From contig CACZUX010000022.1 of NCBI GenBank assembly GCA_902784475.1, forward strand, positions 1 through 44,528: 44,528 nt of DNA, written 5' to 3'. Positions 43,642-44,528 of the stretch are shown here, in pieces (position 1 is the first letter of the stretch; each line of letters starts with the position of its first letter). The stretch is from an uncultured Bacteroidales bacterium (GTDB taxonomy: Bacteria > Bacteroidota > Bacteroidia > Bacteroidales > Bacteroidaceae). The notes under the pieces are model-generated. The model ran no database searches, had not been told where the DNA came from, and worked only from the letters and a program-made list of their open reading frames with translations. The position numbers and the translations under genes are program-made.

Positions 43642-44528
43642 TGCGCCGCCTCACCATAGTGCTGCTTGCAGCCCTTGTGTGCGGGGTTACGCGCGCGGGC
43701 GATGCCGAACCTCTGGAGGACGCCTTCGAGGGCGGCGACATCACCACGCTCAACTCCATCGTGGTGACGGGCACGCGCACGCCCCGTCTGCTTAAGGAGA
43801 CCCCCGTGCAGACGCGCGTCATCTCGCGCGAGGAGATTCTCAAGGCCGACGCCACCAACATTCAGGACCTCCTGCAGACGGAGCTGCCCGGCGTGGAGTT
43901 CACCTACGCCATGAACCAGCAGGTCACGATGAACCTCTCCGGCTTCTCGGGCCTGGGCATCCTCTTCCTGGTGGACGGCGAACCTCTGGCGGGCGAGACG
44001 CTGGACAACATCGACTTCACGCGCCTCTCGATGAACGATGTGGAACGTGTGGAGATCGTTCAGGGCGCCACTTCGGCGCTTTACGGCAGCAGCGCCGCCG
44101 GCGGCGTCATCAACATCATCACGCGTCAGGACACCGTGCCCTGGACGCTCCACGCCGACGGCCGCTACGCCCACCACAACCAGCAGCGCTACAATCTGCG
44201 CCAGAGCCTGCGTCAGGGTATCTACGCCCACACGCTCACCTTCTCGCGCACCTCTTCCGACGGCTACGACGTCCCCAATGCCGACGGCGCCGATGCACGC
44301 ACCTTCTCCCACGTCTTCGGCGACGACACCTGGCAGGCGGGCTACCGCATGCAGCTCGACCCGACGGAGCGGCTGCGTCTCGGAGGCCGCCTGGGCTTCT
44401 TCCGCCGCACGGTGGACCGCGCAGCGGATATGCCGGAGCGCTACTACGACTACACGGCGGGCCTGCGCGGCGAGTGGACCGTCAGCGAGCGCGACCGCCT
44501 GGAGGCCTCCTGGTCCTTCGACCAGTAC
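43638..44528 (+). CDS. TonB-dependent outer-membrane receptor, HmuR-like (partial)
   Basis: The first 297 residues are in the window; the frame is open at the right edge. ATG overlaps the HmuY-like stop (ATGA). Signal peptide, a TonB-box region and the plug domain: NSIVVTGTRTPRLLKETPVQTRVISREEIL, then DLLQTELPGVEF, ILFLVDGEPL, VERVEIVQGATSALYGSSAAGGVINIITR. Barrel strands begin near residue 170. With HmuY it would import heme or an iron compound. About half to two thirds of the protein is missing. Confidence 0.85.
   Translation, partial: MMRRLTIVLLAALVCGVTRAGDAEPLEDAFEGGDITTLNSIVVTGTRTPRLLKETPVQTRVISREEILKADATNIQDLLQTELPGVEFTYAMNQQVTMNLSGFSGLGILFLVDGEPLAGETLDNIDFTRLSMNDVERVEIVQGATSALYGSSAAGGVINIITRQDTVPWTLHADGRYAHHNQQRYNLRQSLRQGIYAHTLTFSRTSSDGYDVPNADGADARTFSHVFGDDTWQAGYRMQLDPTERLRLGGRLGFFRRTVDRAADMPERYYDYTAGLRGEWTVSERDRLEASWSFDQY

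Overview
The window looks like a chromosome segment of a moderately GC-rich Bacteroidales, most likely Prevotellaceae. The evidence is a vitamin B12-dependent methylmalonyl-CoA mutase pair, a PorE-like OmpA lipoprotein (type IX secretion), a HmuY-like lipoprotein in front of a TonB receptor, and the block ndk, M23/LysM, DUF1599, DoxX, tpiA, SPOR, folE. Many genes lack a Shine-Dalgarno sequence and follow Bacteroidetes promoters of the form TTTG-N19/20-TAnnTTTG. The genus is an inference; there is no rRNA in the window, and I found no tRNA, CRISPR array, transposase or integrase.

Layout. 1-3.4 kb is AT-richer accessory DNA: a Bro-N/Fic fusion, a small outer-membrane protein, a candidate structured RNA and repeat-filled spacers. 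3.4-16.7 kb is GC-rich core: a GIN-like secreted protein, a secreted endonuclease/phosphatase-fold protein, mutB and mutA, an AspT/YidE-type transporter, rubredoxin, a PorE-like protein and a 1206-residue secreted protein with a tyrosine-phosphatase domain. 16.7-27.7 kb is an accessory zone with short intergenic repeats. It holds a two-gene unit with a polyvalent-protein kinase domain, an ECF sigma operon, a divergent cluster (EcsC, a glycine-rich membrane protein, DUF6140, an acidic 92-residue protein and an unknown 468-residue protein), an intact-Nudix NrtR-like regulator operonic with an ADP-ribosylglycohydrolase, and an AAA/DUF4143 ATPase. 27.7-34.5 kb holds a pectin methylesterase-GH105 fusion divergent from a very large secreted putative polysaccharide-active protein. 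34.5-41.8 kb is housekeeping (dnaG to folE). 41.8-44.5 kb is a heme/iron-type uptake locus that runs off the end of the window.

How genes work together. MutA and MutB form the succinyl-CoA/methylmalonyl-CoA mutase used in propionate formation. The PME-GH105 protein and its divergent neighbour suggest degradation of pectin-like glycans. Two large secreted proteins share a short C-terminal tail and may be exported by the type IX system to which PorE belongs. The ADP-ribosylglycohydrolase would release ADP-ribose, the substrate or ligand class of NrtR-type Nudix proteins, and two matching operators bracket their shared promoter.

The most unusual things are: arrays of degenerate units with an exact 22-bp period in several spacers; two ~140-nt candidate structured RNAs, each ending in a U-run about 90-100 bp upstream of a gene, whose downstream genes also share a near-identical terminator; the uncharacterised divergent EcsC cluster with palindromic operators; an uninterrupted reading frame joining a DoxX-type membrane protein to triose-phosphate isomerase; and a heptamer repeat placed just before the C-terminal tail of the phosphatase protein.
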